64,000 nucleotides of DNA from Pseudoips prasinana (GCA_951640165.1 OX621257.1:8133201-8197200), one strand, 5' to 3'; shown: positions 10,041 to 20,577, counted from the first letter of the stretch. The notes: generated from the letters alone by a model not told the origin. Numbers and translations are program-made.

Positions 10041-10204
10041 AGAAAACCATGCCGTAATTATCTGAAATCTGGGGTGTAGTAGTGAATGTTCTGTGTGCTT
10101 AGCCAAAAATAATAAACCGGCTATGTACAATTTCCACTTCTAGGGTTAATGGTTAGGGCACTAAATATCAGACCACATATTAAAGTTTGTTGTGACTTTA
10201 GCCC

Positions 10205-11021
10205 GCCCGCCCGTCTCCTATGCCTCCTATATAAACGAATACAACTTTTTATTTTGGCAAAAATCTTTATATTTGGGCTCTGAGCAGTCATTATTGGTAA
10301 GTTTTGACTTATATGTACAGACGCACATCCAGCTACCCCAATTTATAAAATTTCTTGTAAAGATTTTCAACTTTATCACAAAAGCATAAGGTTCACTTCC
10401 AATTGGGGAAATTTGACAGACGATCTCATATATAACAACTTTCTATTTTGGCAAAATTCTTTATATTTGGGCTTTGACCGGTCAGTATTGGTAAATTTTG
10501 AGATATATGTACAGACACCAGCACATCCAGCTACTAGCTAAATTCTTTTATAGATTTTCAACTTTATCAGAAAATCATAAGGTTCACTTTCAATTGGGGA
10601 AATTTGACAGACCGTCTCCTATATAACAACTTTCTATTTTGGCAAAATTCTTTATATTTGGGCTTTGACCGGTCATTATTGGTAAATTTTGAGATATATG
10701 TATAGACACCAGCACATCCAGCTACTAGCTAAATTCTTTTATAGATTTTCAACTTTATCAGAAAATCATAAGGTTCACTTTCAATTGGGGAAATTTGACA
10801 GACCGTCTCCTATATAACAACTTTCTATTTTGGCAAAATTCTTTATATTTGGGCTTTGACCGGTCATTATTGGTAAATTTTGAGATATATGTACAGACAC
10901 CAGCACATCCAGCTACTAGCTAAATTCTTTTATAGATTTTCAACTTTATCAGAAAATCATAAGGTTCACTTTCAATTGGGGAAATTTGACAGATTGGGGT
11001 AGCTTGATGTGCTGGTCTGTT
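10205..11021 (+). repeat. Tandem array of about four 191-bp units derived from MITE family H
   Basis: The segment TTCTATTTTGGCAAAATTC begins at 10441, 10632 and 10823, an exact 191-bp step, with a diverged unit about 194 bp earlier. Each unit joins MITE H sequence (CAGCACATCCAGCTAC ... CAATTGGGGAAATTTGACAG) to an unrelated spacer of about 80 bp. Only the last unit ends with the full MITE terminus (GATTGGGGTAGCTTGATG) at 11021. Confidence 0.9.
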
Positions 11022-11199
11022 CCACTATGAAAAACGGACGCACTAAGTTATTTGGTCGCAGCATTTTCTTTTTGGCATATGAGAGTAGTTTGACTAAACT
11101 ACTATAAATATAATTTTTAAGTTACTAACGACATGTAGATGTGGATGTATATACTCCGAAAGAATGTTTACAAGGGAATACAAAATTTAATCAGTTAAT

Positions 11200-11500
11200 G
11201 TGTATCGTTCGTAGCATAACAACACAAGCCCCTATCCCGGATTTATAAAGGGTTACTGTTTCAAGCCCTGCCGGACGATAAAATTTATGATTTCCAATTT
11301 TTGAGATTCGATTTACGAGTATTGCGAGTAAGTAATACTATAAAACTTAAATTGAAAAGTTTGGAAGATGTTATCAATATGATAATAATATGATCTTTCA
11401 CATGCAACGTGAACATATTAGTTGGCCATATTTCTAGAAAATAAAGCCGATTGATAGCACTTACATCCTCCAAAAGGAAAGTCTAAACTTGATCTGCCTA
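11200..11500 (+). mobile_element. SINE-like family Q
   Basis: A tRNA-like head GTATCGTTCGTAGCATAAC leads to GATTTCCAATTTTTGAGATT and, near the end, a GGCCATATTTCTAGAAAAT segment. Related, mostly inverted, sequence is at 11755-11870, 18850-19140 and 20600-20830. Confidence 0.55.
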
Positions 11501-11619
11501 TTTGTATCGTTCTTAGCTTACCTGAAGAAGTTAAATAGAAAGATAGAATAATATTTATCGTACACACTCAAGTGGAAAAACAATAAAATACATAAATACT
11601 CGTATGATGAATGTATTGT

Positions 11620-11735
11620 ACAGACGCCAGCACATCCAGCTACCCCAATCTGTCAAATTTCTTTAATAGCTTTTCAACTTTATCTCAAAAGCATAAGGTT
11701 CACTTTCAATTGGGTAAATTTGACAAATTGGGATA
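11620..11735 (+). mobile_element. MITE family H, 3' end lost
   Basis: CAGACGCCAGCACATCCAGC at the left matches the terminal repeat of family H. The right end stops at TTGACAAATTGGGATAGG. Confidence 0.8.
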
Positions 11736-12162
11736 GGTATATATACGAGTAGGTATAGCCCTTATCGCCTTAAGCGATATCTTCCAGACTGGATCAACTA
11801 GAGTGCTGGTTCGAGATCCGCTATTAAATTCATTGTTTCCAATTTTTGAGATTTGCATTGCAATAAATGCTATAAGAATTAAATGTAGTACTGTTATTGT
11901 ACCACAAAAATGATACAAGATAAATAATAATCTGGCTTCCAAATTAAGCACTTAACTCAACTTTGCTTAACTCAAGTTAGCTGTTAAAAGATTTAACGAA
12001 GCGAAATTATTTTTCACACTTCTATAAACGATTACTTACAATATTTATTGACGTGAACTGAGTATTATAATTACAGTTTGCTATTGATTAAATAACTTTT
12101 TCAAAAAATCTTGTTAAGATTTTGGTACGTCGACCAATGTCCATGTAAGTAATTATTAAGCA
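11736..12162. other. Q-family fragment, otherwise nothing recognised
   Basis: 11755-11870 resembles family Q (GTGCTGGTTCGAGATCCGC). The remainder is AT-rich without a supported gene. Confidence 0.45.
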
Positions 12163-12343
12163 CTAGCTTTGACTCACGCTTTTACCCGCTTAAAACTTTA
12201 TAAATTATAACCTATACGTTATTTGGATTATAAGCTATATTACTACAAAGTTTAATCAAAATCCGTTAGGTAGTTTTTGCGTAAAATAATAAGCATCCAT
12301 ACATCCATATTCACAAACTTTCGCATTTATAATATTAGTAGAA
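12163..12343 (-). mobile_element. Helitron family N
   Basis: On the minus strand it runs from TTCTACTAATATTATAAATG to the end AAAGCTAGT. The usual start in this family is TCCTACTAATATTATAAATG, so the terminal TC is mutated. A second piece lies at 12556-12674 beyond a SINE; diverged copy at 58502-58672. Confidence 0.75.
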
Positions 12344-12360
12344 TCTGTTATTCGGATTGG

Positions 12361-12548
12361 ACTGCACGTGTGGCGCAGAGGAAGGCAGTCTCGCCACTTG
12401 CTGTTGCGGGTTCGAGTTCCGCGGCGGACAACTGTTTTGTGACCCATGAATAATTGTTCTGAGTCTGGATGTAATTTGTATCCGTCTATTATATGTTTGT
12501 AAAGTACCCCGCGATACAGGGATTATATTCATTAAAGTGGACCTTGTC
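12361..12548 (+). mobile_element. SINE family K, tRNA-derived
   Basis: Head GTGTGGCGCAGAGGAAGGCA, B box GGGTTCGAGTTCC, central TTGTTCTGAGTCTGGATGTA, tail GTACCCCGCGATACAGGG. The head has the A and B box spacing of a tRNA but the sequence continues as a SINE, so I do not call a tRNA gene. Confidence 0.8.
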
Positions 12549-12555
12549 TTTAAAA

Positions 12556-12674
12556 GAAAAGAATATATAAGCTATATTAGTACAAAGTTTCATCAAAATC
12601 CGTTTGGTAGTTATTGCGTGAAAGAATAACAAACATCCGTACTCACAAACTTTTCCATTTATAATATTAGTAGG
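12556..12674 (-). mobile_element. Helitron family N, 5' half
   Basis: It ends on the plus strand with ATAATATTAGTAGGA followed by T, the family's A/TC start. The CTAG half is missing; it joins SINE K on the left. Confidence 0.7.
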
Positions 12675-13045
12675 ATAACAGCGTTTGTAACACATAGATT
12701 ACAATACACAAATAACACTGTTCCTTGGTTAAATGGACTGTGATGAATTTCAGCCCTAGCTAGGTAGTTGGGCAATTGGTGTCCGCACTTAACCTCTAGC
12801 TTGGGCCTTTGTGCGTGACCTGGTTTCAGTACTCCAACCATTTCATTTGCATCCAGAACCTCAAAAGACCGCGTAAGTGCTTTTGTGACTTCGTTTGTTA
12901 GGAACTAGTACGTGTACTTCAATATAGTGCGCTCATCCTCCACACAAGAGGCTGTCGATGACGGGAATATTGAAAATATGTATGATAAGTTGGCTTGTCT
13001 GTCCAGTGCTTGAACCAATATATTCACGCGTAGGTCTTTACTATA
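12675..13045. other. No gene or repeat recognised
   Basis: Unremarkable sequence; short frames lack any family feature. Confidence 0.4.
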
Positions 13046-13345
13046 AAATAAAAATAAAAATAAAAAAGGTTTTTATTCACGTAGACTTTAAAAAAGCGCT
13101 TGTAAATAGTCAGAACATGTTTGTAGTAATATAGTTGTATACATTATTATTTCAAGTAACATAGATATTTAGGCACATATTGTATGAAAACATTTATAAA
13201 ATTTATTTTATTATAGCAATGATATTTAGCTAGCTCATATCAAGTTATTGTCAAGAAATTATATTTAATTATCTAGTTTATTCTAATTTTTTTACTACAT
13301 ATTGTCAATGGTTGTGTCTATATTAAGGTATTATTATTATGACGG
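13046..13345 (+). repeat. Interspersed repeat family P
   Basis: TTTTTATTCACGTAGACTTT and AAAAGCGCTTGTAAAT, then AT-rich sequence ending near GACGGACCTT. A full relative is at 32780-33090 and a broken one at 20285-20450. Possibly a LINE 3' region. Confidence 0.6.
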
Positions 13346-13354
13346 ACCTTTACT

Positions 13355-13566
13355 GTTCAGGTATCGTGGGTTCAATTCTCATCTAGGTCTAATATGTGTG
13401 TGATGAGCACGATTATTTGTTCAGTGTCTGGGTGTAATTTATTTAAATTATGTAAGTATTCAAAAATATTTAAGAATGTTAATCAGTTGTCTAGTTGCCT
13501 TAGTACAGGCTCTGACTAGTTTGGGATCAGATAGCTGTGTGCTAGCTGTCCCAAGATATATTTAAT
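13355..13566 (+). mobile_element. SINE family C
   Basis: B-box-like GGGTTCAATTCTC, TGTGTGATGAGCACGATTAT, GTCTGGGTGTAATTT and the tail TAGTTTGGGATCAGATAGCT. It shares central and tail domains with families A and B. Confidence 0.8.
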
Positions 13567-13636
13567 ATTATATTAGAATAAATCTGATGTGGTGAAATTA
13601 AATGATTTATTATTATTATTATTAATTTATTATTTA

Positions 13637-13957
13637 CTAGCTATTCCCCGCGGTTTTACCCGCGTAAAATTTTATAAACTATCACAGCTCCTCCCCTGGA
13701 GGTGATAGCGAGATAATATGTAGCCTATACGTTGATCCGACCTCTTAGTAATATTCATGCATAATTTGAAGCAAATCCATGCAGTACTTTACGAGTTTAG
13801 CCCGGACATACATACAGACAAACAGATAAACAGACAAAAATTCTAAAAACTATATTTTTGGCTTCAATATCGATTGTAGATCACGCCCCAAGTATCCTTT
13901 TAAAAAAATATTCTATGTACAGTTTGGACTTTCCTACGATTTTATTATATGTATAGA
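13637..13957 (-). mobile_element. Helitron family M, 321 bp
   Basis: Minus-strand start TCTATACATATAATAAAATC at 13957 and end GCTAG at 13637, flanked by T and A on the plus strand. GC hairpin CCGCGGTTTTACCCGCG next to the end. No coding frame. Confidence 0.85.
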
Positions 13958-13965
13958 TGTTAATC

Positions 13966-14300
13966 AGTTGTCTAGTCACTATCACCTACACAAACTGGGA
14001 CTGTCGAATAGCCCGATATACAGGACCTGTAGGGAAGAAAATGAAGCAATGCTGCATATAATATGCAAATGCGATGCATTGGCAAGACACAGAATGGCTA
14101 TCCTGGGGCTGGCATATCCAGAACCAGGAGACTACAAGGATCTACCCCTAAGAAGTACGCTTCTTAGTAGTAGTATGTGAAGACTTCATTCAGGCTCTAG
14201 GGATAGAATAAAAACCAGTGGGGGATAGTACAAAAGATCCTGAAGGGTCGAAGTGCTGTACGCAAGTACACCCCATCAAAGATAAGATAAGTTGTCTGGT
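13966..14300. repeat. 11-bp target-site duplication of the inserted LINE end
   Basis: AGTTGTCTAGT at 13966-13976 and AGTTGTCTGGT at 14290-14300 differ at one base and bracket the insert. Confidence 0.8.
13977..14289 (+). pseudogene. 5'-truncated LINE ORF2 end with RNase H-type C-terminal zinc motif
   Basis: The frame reads HYHLHKLGLSNSPIYRTCRE, then a Cys/His cluster (CREENEAMLHIICKC) and PEPGDY, closing at a stop near 14178. This C-terminal arrangement is typical of RNase H-bearing LINEs (R1/I/Loa type) and resembles the insert at 51641-51988. The 3' end closes with a GATAA-type repeat. It is a dead 5'-truncated insertion in a SINE. Confidence 0.75.
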
Positions 14301-14567
14301 TGCCTTAGTACAGGCTCTGCCTTTGGGATCAGATAGCAGTGTGCTAGCTGTCCCAAGATATATTTAATATTATATTTATTTATTTTTTTGGCTACATGTT
14401 TCTAAATCCATTCGAAGTTTTTTGATATTGATCCGTAGTTCTGTTCTATTATAATAACATACACACTAACATTTTACAACAAAACAAAACATAATCAAAA
14501 TTTGGCAAAAAATCAAGAAATTGTAATCGCTCTAAAATTTGTGATATTGTTTTTATTTTATACACTA

Positions 14568-15251
14568 CTGGCGGCCCGGTACGTGCATGGTACGGATAAG
14601 GCATAGTAATAAAAAAAAAATGTGAGCCGTCACGGGACGCCTGCCAGATGTGAAACATCGACATTATTTTGTAAAAGTAATATGCAGAAGTCGAAGTCGA
14701 AGTATAAGTTGCGGTCGAAGTATAGTCGAAGTCATGTCGAAGACGAAGTCGAAGTCGAAGTCGAAGTCTAAGTATAAGTCGCAGTCGAAGTCGAAGTATA
14801 AGTCGCAGTCGAAGTCGAAGTATAAGTATTTCGACTGCGACTTATACTTCGACTTTGACTGCGAAGTCGAAGTATAAGTCGCAGTCGAAGTCAAAGTCGA
14901 AGTCAAGTCGAAGTCCAAGTAGAAGTCGAAGTCGAAGTCGATGTCGAAAAGAACATATTGTGAAAGGAACTAATAAAAAAAAAAAAAAAAAAAAAACCAT
15001 GACATGCGTCGCCACGCCAGAAATCTGTTTTACGTGCGGCTATAGATGTTTCACATCAAAAACAAAAAAATATTGTAAATTGCTAAAAGATGTATTTACC
15101 TTTTTTCAAGACTCTTTTTAAATTTTCTCTACGTACAAACCTTCCGTGGACTTCCACGAATAATTCAAGACCAAAATTAGCCAAATCGGTAAAGGCGTTG
15201 TTGAGTTATAACATTACAACGAAAAGTGGCATTGATTTTTATATATATAGA
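14568..15251 (-). mobile_element. Helitron family L expanded by a hexanucleotide repeat
   Basis: Minus-strand 5' end TCTATATATATAAAAATCAA at 15251 and the 3' end CGTACCGGGCCGCCAG at 14568, where the usual CTAG is CCAG. The short copy at 33759-34046 is 288 bp; this one is 684 bp because of the repeat at 14690-14950. Confidence 0.85.
14690..14950. repeat. GAAGTC hexanucleotide array with an inverted segment
   Basis: About 260 bp of GAAGTC-type repeats with TATAAG variants. 14830-14854 and 14865-14889 are perfect 25-bp reverse complements around a 10-nt loop, so part of the array was inverted after expansion. The Lys-Ser-rich frames here are a by-product. Confidence 0.9.
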
Positions 15252-15439
15252 TAGATTATTATGAACTTTATTAAAATTGATAATTGGATATTTCAAATTG
15301 TCATATAAGTATCATAAACTAATACGGCTAATTACGGGCTCCTGACGACTAGGCCTTGACAAATGTTCTAGAACCCCAATCTAACCACAAGCAAGATACC
15401 ACAATTGCTATCTGACATTTATATCCATAGAGGTTTTAA

Positions 15440-15618
15440 ACGAGCTGCTTGACGTGGTAATGATTCCCACCCAGGATAAATATTTTTGTGCATAAACATG
15501 TCTGTCATGCTGAGTCTGAGTTTAATTATCTATTTAAGTATGTAGTAACAAAATATGAGTACTAAGCTCTGCTTAGTTTGGGGACAGATGGCCATGTGAG
15601 AATAATGTCCTAGGATAA
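15440..15618 (+). mobile_element. SINE family B, diverged
   Basis: GATTCCCACCCAGGATAAAT, TGCTGAGTCTGAGTTTAATT and CTCTGCTTAGTTTGGGGACA match family B with an internal deletion. The stretch 15252-15439 before it shows nothing recognisable. Confidence 0.75.
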
Positions 15619-15702
15619 AAAAATGACAGAAGGCAGTTGCTCGTTTAGTTTTGGTAGGTAACCAGAAAAAGATTAAATTAGCTGACTCATGTATAAATAA
15701 AG

Positions 15703-16294
15703 AACCGGCCAAGTGCGAGTCGGACTCGCCCATGAAGGGTTCCGTAGCAACAAGTATTTTAGTTGATTAAATGAAAGGTAAATTGCGGTTTACGATTTAT
15801 GACGCATTAAAAAAAACTACTTACTAGATCTCGTTCAAACCAATTTTCGTTGTTAGTTTGAATGGTAATGTACATCATATATTTTTTTTGGTTTTATCAT
15901 TCTCTTATTTTAGAAATGACAGGGGGGGACACTCATTTTACCACTTTGGAAGTGTCTCTCGCGCAAACTATTCAGTTTAGAAAAAAATGATATTAGGAAC
16001 CTCAATATCATTTTTAAAGACCTATCCATAGATACCCTACACATATGGGTACGATGAAAAAAAAATTTTTAGTTTCAGTTCTATGTATGGGGAACCCCCA
16101 AAATTATTGTTATTTTTCTATTTTTGTGTGAAAATCTTAATGCGGTTCATAGAATACATCTACTTACCAAGTTTGAACAGTACAGCTCTTATAGTTTCGG
16201 AAGAAAGTGGCTGTGACATACGGACGGACAGACAGACAGACATGACGAATGTATAAGGGTTCCGTTTTTTGCCATTTGGCTACGGAACCCTAAA
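15703..16294 (+). mobile_element. Interspersed element family G, full-length, about 590 bp
   Basis: It begins CCGGCCAAGTGCGAGTCGGA (with the hairpin GCGAGTCGGACTCGC) and AGGGTTCCGTAGC, and ends GGCTACGGAACCCT, the inverse of that segment. GACAGACAGACAGACA lies before the end. Other copies: 18307-18540, 49148-49380 and 54795-55412. No coding frame; class unknown. Confidence 0.75.
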
Positions 16295-16374
16295 AAGGGA
16301 AGAAATTGTTGAGCTTTTAAAAGCAATTAATAACCATGCAAATCTCTCAAACCCAATTACGAATATATTTCAAG

Positions 16375-16610
16375 GTTGGTTCATATTGTGTCTGTTTTTC
16401 CGTGTGGTTTTCAGTCCAAAAATAATAACAGGACCACCCGATACCATTCCGTGGGTATCGTAAAAGGCGACTAAGGGATACACCAGGTAGTTTGGCAGCA
16501 GTTCCTTCTGAGTACTAGCTAACACCAAACTGCGGTCGCCAACTCGCATTCCAAGCAAACTCCTCCAAATGGCAACGTTATAGCAACCTTTGGGAGATGC
16601 TTCATTGTTC
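16375..16610 (+). repeat. LINE 3' region fragment, family T
   Basis: GTGGGTATCGTAAAAGGCGA and CTCCTCCAAATGGCAAC match 27035-27260 and, in part, 56870-57020. Probably the 3' end of a LINE whose close is GGCCTATGTCCAGCAGTGGA. Confidence 0.6.
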
Positions 16611-16785
16611 CAAGCCAAACTTAATGTGCTTCAACACAGTTCCAGACTACAATCGGTCTCATTATATAATAAGTTACCTTTAGAATTTAAAAGCATATAT
16701 ATACCAAATATATTCAGGGACAAATTAAAAAACTGTTTATTGAAGAAAGGCTTTTATAGTGTACAAGAATTTATAAATGAATAAT
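16611..16785 (+). pseudogene. CR1-like LINE ORF2 C-terminal remnant
   Basis: The frame gives LQSVSLYNKLPLEFKS, then FRDKLKNCLLKKGFYSVQEF and a stop at 16784. This aligns by eye with the end of LINE-3 ORF2 (YQSVKLFNRLPKDIKS; IKLKEFLLSKCLYAVEEL). Everything upstream is missing. It shows an older, distinct member of the LINE-2/LINE-3 group on the opposite strand. Confidence 0.7.
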
Positions 16786-17507
16786 ATAAAATTGATTATA
16801 ATGTAATTAATGGTTTAGTATTTTAATTTGTAAATTTAGCTTCAAAATTTTCAACACAAATGTATTTGTTATGAAAATAAATGACTTATGCTTATATGTC
16901 CAGCAGTGGACAATATCAGGCTAATAATATGTCTGTTATAAGAATTATATTTATCCAAATAGTGTTTCGTGTGAGTAGCATTCGTGATTTGAGTTAACAG
17001 TTTAATCACAAACTCTAGAACAATTTCCAGGTAATATAAATTTAAACGATGATTACAACACCTGAATATACATGACATAATGTTTACATAACCACCGTTA
17101 CGTGGTTATTAAAACAAACAGAATACCACGCAAAATATTATTATTGAAACCAAACATTACAAGTTATGATTTCCGAGCAGCTTTGATATATAGCTGTGTT
17201 TTATCCTGAAGCCAATAAATTCAGGAATATTTAGTTTATAAAAATTATAGTTTAATTGAGGAAAATTTACTGCTAATCCCTATATATTTTATTTATTAGG
17301 TCCATAAAATGAAGTAAATGTCAATTACACATTTTTCATACATACGAATATAATTCAAACTTTATTTTATAAATAAAAAACTCTCCCACTAAGCAAATCA
17401 TTCCACACTTTGCAGTTTTAGAAACACGTAATGTCTTTAAGCATTAGTTTATTAAAATATATTCTAATTGATCAAATATAAGTCAAGATCGAATAATCTA
17501 CTTGTAT
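16786..17507. other. AT-rich, only a short LINE tail recognised
   Basis: 16890-16925 (TGTCCAGCAGTGGACAATAT) is a LINE-end scrap. Nothing else identified. Confidence 0.4.
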
Positions 17508-17640
17508 AGACGCACATCCAGCTACTCCAATCTGTCTAATTTCTTTTATAGATTTTCAACTTTATCACAAAAGCATAAGGTTCACTTTCAATTGGGGAAA
17601 TTTGACAGATTCGGGTAGCTTGATGTGCTGTCGTCTGTAC
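17508..17640 (+). mobile_element. MITE family H, complete
   Basis: Starts TAGACGCACATCCAGCTAC and ends GTAGCTTGATGTGCTGTCGT with CTGTA, near-complementary ends of about 40 bp around TTTCAACTTTATCAC. TA at both borders suggests a TA target. Confidence 0.85.
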
Positions 17641-17767
17641 CTAGAATTAAATATCTATAGTTAATTTGTAATATGTTATTAATGTTCCTTCTATTTACAA
17701 ACGATTTTTAAAGTCTATCTGAATAAAAACTGTTTTTATTTTTGGTCTAGTTCTCAGATTGAATAAA

Positions 17768-18297
17768 TATTAATAATTAAATATCCTGGGCGAACTAACA
17801 CACTGCCATCTGATCCCAAACCAGGCAGAGACTGTAGTGTGGTAACCAGACAACTGAGAAACTTACTTACATATTACAGATAAATTACACCCAGCCACAA
17901 ATGCTTGTACGTGTTAAGTGAGGTATGGCATAGCGTTTATTCGCTCAAAGAGCAGCCCGACTGGGGAAGAACCTCCACCTTACAGAAGACATTAATTAAT
18001 ATTAATAATTTTAATGTTGTGTTTCCGAGTGTGAGTAAGGTCGCCAGAGATCATTGGGGTGGGGGGAAGGGTCAGCAACACTTGTTTGCTGACTGTTAAA
18101 GGCCGGCAACGCACCCGCGACACCTCTGGTGTTGCGAGTGTCTATGGGCGGCGGTGATCATTTACCATCAGGTGAACAACTGGCTAGTTTGTCGCCCTCA
18201 GTAAAAAAAAAAAAAAAAAAACTCATCACACAAAGATGTATCATCTCGGGAGGGGATCGAACCTCGCAGTCTGTCAGTTACTAAGCTACTAGATCAA
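17768..18297 (-). mobile_element. SINE family C split by retroposon E
   Basis: Tail half at 17768-17903 and head half at 18220-18297 (GGATCGAACCTCGCAGTCTG). The segment between is family E with its poly(A) at 18202-18219. Confidence 0.75.
17904..18219 (+). mobile_element. Poly(A) retroposon, family E
   Basis: Contains GAGCAGCCCGACTGGGGAAG and GCGGCGGTGATCATTTACCA and ends with a run of about 19 A. The orientation set by this tail fits the T-run starts of the three other copies. Confidence 0.8.
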
Positions 18298-18306
18298 AAA
18301 TAATAA

Positions 18307-18540
18307 AAAACCGGCTAAGTGCGAGTCGGACTCGCACATGAAGGGTTCCATAGCAGCAAGTATTTCAGTTGATTAAATGAATGCAAATTGCGGTTTATGA
18401 CGCATTAAAAAAAAACTACTTGCTAGTTCACGTTCAAACCAATTTTTCCTCTTAGTTTACGTGGTAATTTACATCATATATTTTTTTTAGTTTTATCATT
18501 CTTTTATTGTAGAAGTTAGAGGGGGGGGGGGGGGACAAAG
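18307..18540 (+). mobile_element. Family G element, truncated at a poly(G) run
   Basis: Starts ACCGGCTAAGTGCGAGTCGG; matches the first 240 bases of 15703-16294 and stops at a G-run (18521-18534). Confidence 0.75.
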
Positions 18541-18609
18541 TAAGCAGTTATATACTACTATGAAGAAATCCCATCTTTCTTCATTAATCTTCGTTATGTA
18601 TACTTAAAA

Positions 18610-18790
18610 ATAATAATAATAATATCCTGGGACATTATTTACACACGGCCAAACTAAGCAGATAACAGATATAATACATATAATACTTTTCTTTTGTAAA
18701 TACATAATTATATAGATACTTACACCCAAACTCAGGACAAACAGACATGTTTCTGCAAAGCAAGTATTTTCCAACCACTCCAACAGTAGC
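18610..18790 (-). mobile_element. SINE family B
   Basis: Begins with TAATAATAATAATATCCTGG on the plus strand (the inverted tail) and runs to GTATTTTCCAACCACTCCAA, the inverted head. Confidence 0.8.
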
Positions 18791-18849
18791 TATTTGTAAA
18801 GAGTTTTCAATCATGACATGAATATAAACACTAACAAGATTCAATTAAC

Positions 18850-19140
18850 AAAACATCTAAAGTCAACAGACAATTCCGGAGATCAAAACGGAAATTCGAC
18901 GCTCACTCTTACAATTCAGTCAATAACGACTGAATTCGTCACTCAAAACTCGGAAATTACATATTTAATCGTCTGGTGAGAATCGAACTAACACTTTCTA
19001 CCAATCTGGCCAACTCCAGATTGGTAGAAAGTGTTGGTTCGATTAAACTCTGCTATTAAACTAAGAACGATACCAACTAGCAAATTTTTGATTCCTTTGG
19101 GTATATTGTAACGAAGGAAATTTACGATTTGCTTGCGAAT
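18850..19140 (-). mobile_element. Family Q copy rebuilt by a foldback
   Basis: 18981-19009 and 19016-19044 are reverse complements (28 of 29 bases) around a 6-nt loop. Both arms carry the Q head (ACCAATCTGG, GGTTCGATT). Confidence 0.7.
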
Positions 19141-19370
19141 AACACTTTAAACATACATTTTGTTAAAAGAGTGAGCGTTTCCTAAAAAATGCTATGGCGG
19201 GTAATTGTTAAATGTTGTGTGCCACACTTAAACTCAGTGTCCATAGTATACCTACACCGTGTTTTTTGAAGTGAGAATTTATTTAGGGGCGTTGGGTATT
19301 ATTGAGAAGGGAAAAACAATTGAACTCGCTTCCCTGTTACTGACACCTCTGTATATAATATTGTATGTAA

Positions 19371-19605
19371 GGCCTTTCACGCCGCAGTTCGGGGATTTGT
19401 TTCCCACCCAGTACAGATATTTGTGTGTATGAACATTCTGTTGGTCCTGAGTCTGGGTGTAATTATTTATGTAAGTATGTATTTACAAAAGAAAAATATT
19501 GATATAATATATTAATATATCAGCTATCTGGTTTCCATAGCACAAGCTCTGCTTAGTTTGGGATCAGATGGCCGTGTGCGAATATCGCGGGATATTATGA
19601 GCATT
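19371..19605 (+). mobile_element. SINE family B, nearly complete
   Basis: GCCTTTCACGCCGCAGTTCG, GTCTGGGTGTAATTATTTAT and GCTTAGTTTGGGATCAGATG. It gives the uninterrupted central region used as reference for the Helitron insertion at 9576. Confidence 0.85.
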
Positions 19606-20011
19606 CCCTAGTATTTTCATAAGCTAGTGCTTTTACTACTTAGACGGCGTTTAAGTTGACCATGTACTTAATGGTCTAGCCACGTCAGACTGTAAATGTC
19701 CCTTGGGTTATATAATGCCCGAAATTAAATTATCAAGTTACTTCTAAAAGTTGTTAGAAAATTAGGACATTTACAAGAAACTTCGTTTAAAAGTAGTTTT
19801 AAGTGAGTTAAATAAATGTATCTAGAAATAACGCAGGGAAAGGGACTTTTTTCACAACGAGAAGGCATAGGAGTCCACACTGCTGGCCTAGTGCAGGTTA
19901 GTAGACTTCAAATGCTATCAAGAACATTTTTGGAGCAGCCTCAATTATGCGGATTTAGTCACAATGTTTTCCTTCAACGTTTTAAGTACGAGACAATAAT
20001 TAATATGTAAT
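19606..20011. other. No gene or repeat recognised
   Basis: A 64-codon plus-strand frame at 19816-20010 has no recognisable feature. Confidence 0.35.
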
Positions 20012-20175
20012 TATATCAGCCGAAAGACGTCCACTGCTGGACAAAGGCCTCCCCCAAGAATCTCCACAATAGCCGGTCCTGCGCTGCCCGCATCCAGCGA
20101 CTTCCCGCGACCATTGCAAAATCGCCATTCCACCTTGTAGGGGGTCTGCCCACGCTCTGTCTTCCGGTTTGTGGT
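20012..20175 (-). pseudogene. LINE ORF C-terminal remnant
   Basis: Inverse of the (ATG)-tailed LINE end at 36655-36845: AGACGTCCACTGCTGGACAA, CGCCCGCATCC-like and TAGGGGGTCTGCCCACGCT are complements of its codons for VQQWTSF, RWMRIAQD and GRPPTRW. Uninterrupted here. Confidence 0.75.
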
Positions 20176-20284
20176 TATAATTAATTTGTAATACTCAAAT
20201 AAATTCCAACACTTAGTGATGCACGCCTTAGGTTTAACTCGATCGATCTCCTAGGCTATAGGCTTGCTCACGTCCATATATTAT

Positions 20285-20450
20285 TTAAAAAAAAAACGGT
20301 GTTTATTCACATCATCATCATATCAGCCGAAAAACGCCCACTACTCGACAAAGGCCTCCCCCAAAAAACTCCACAACACAACAGTCTTTAAACCTAGACT
20401 TTAAAAAGCACTTATAAATAGTGAAAACATAAAATTTGAGTTTTTAGCAT
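20285..20450 (+). repeat. Family P fragment split by an inverted LINE tail
   Basis: GGTGTTTATTCAC joins at 20370-20390 to CCTAGACTTTAAAAAGCAC. Between them 20303-20365 carries CATCATCATCATATCAGCCG, the (ATG)n LINE end in inverse orientation. Confidence 0.65.
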
Positions 20451-20454
20451 TATT

Positions 20455-20577
20455 TGCTATGCAAAGCGTTAAGCGAAACTGCTGGATACGAATAGCGCAA
20501 GACCTGCAATTGTGGACTTCTTTGTGGGAGGTCTTTGTCCAGCAGTGGACGTCTTTCGGCTGATATGATGATGATGA
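20455..20577 (+). pseudogene. LINE ORF C-terminal remnant with (ATG)n tail
   Basis: The frame reads WIRIAQDLQLWTSLWEVFVQ then QWTSFG and a stop, followed by GATGATGATGA. Same family as 36655-36845 and opposite in strand to the copy at 20012. Confidence 0.8.

Larger units (their letters stand above)
13958..14378 (+). mobile_element. SINE family C tail, split by a LINE fragment
   Basis: GTTAATCAGTTGTCTAG (13959-13975) is continued at 14290 by AGTTGTCTGGTTGCC and the family C tail to 14378. The break holds a LINE 3' end with an 11-bp target duplication. Confidence 0.8.

Noticed and set aside
10205..11021. CRISPR-like regular array
   Set aside because: Units are 191 bp, eukaryotic, MITE-derived and have identical rather than unique spacers.
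14650..14918. Lys-Ser/Tyr-rich frames resembling an SR-type protein
   Set aside because: They are translations of the GAAGTC array, exist on both strands and lie inside a Helitron.
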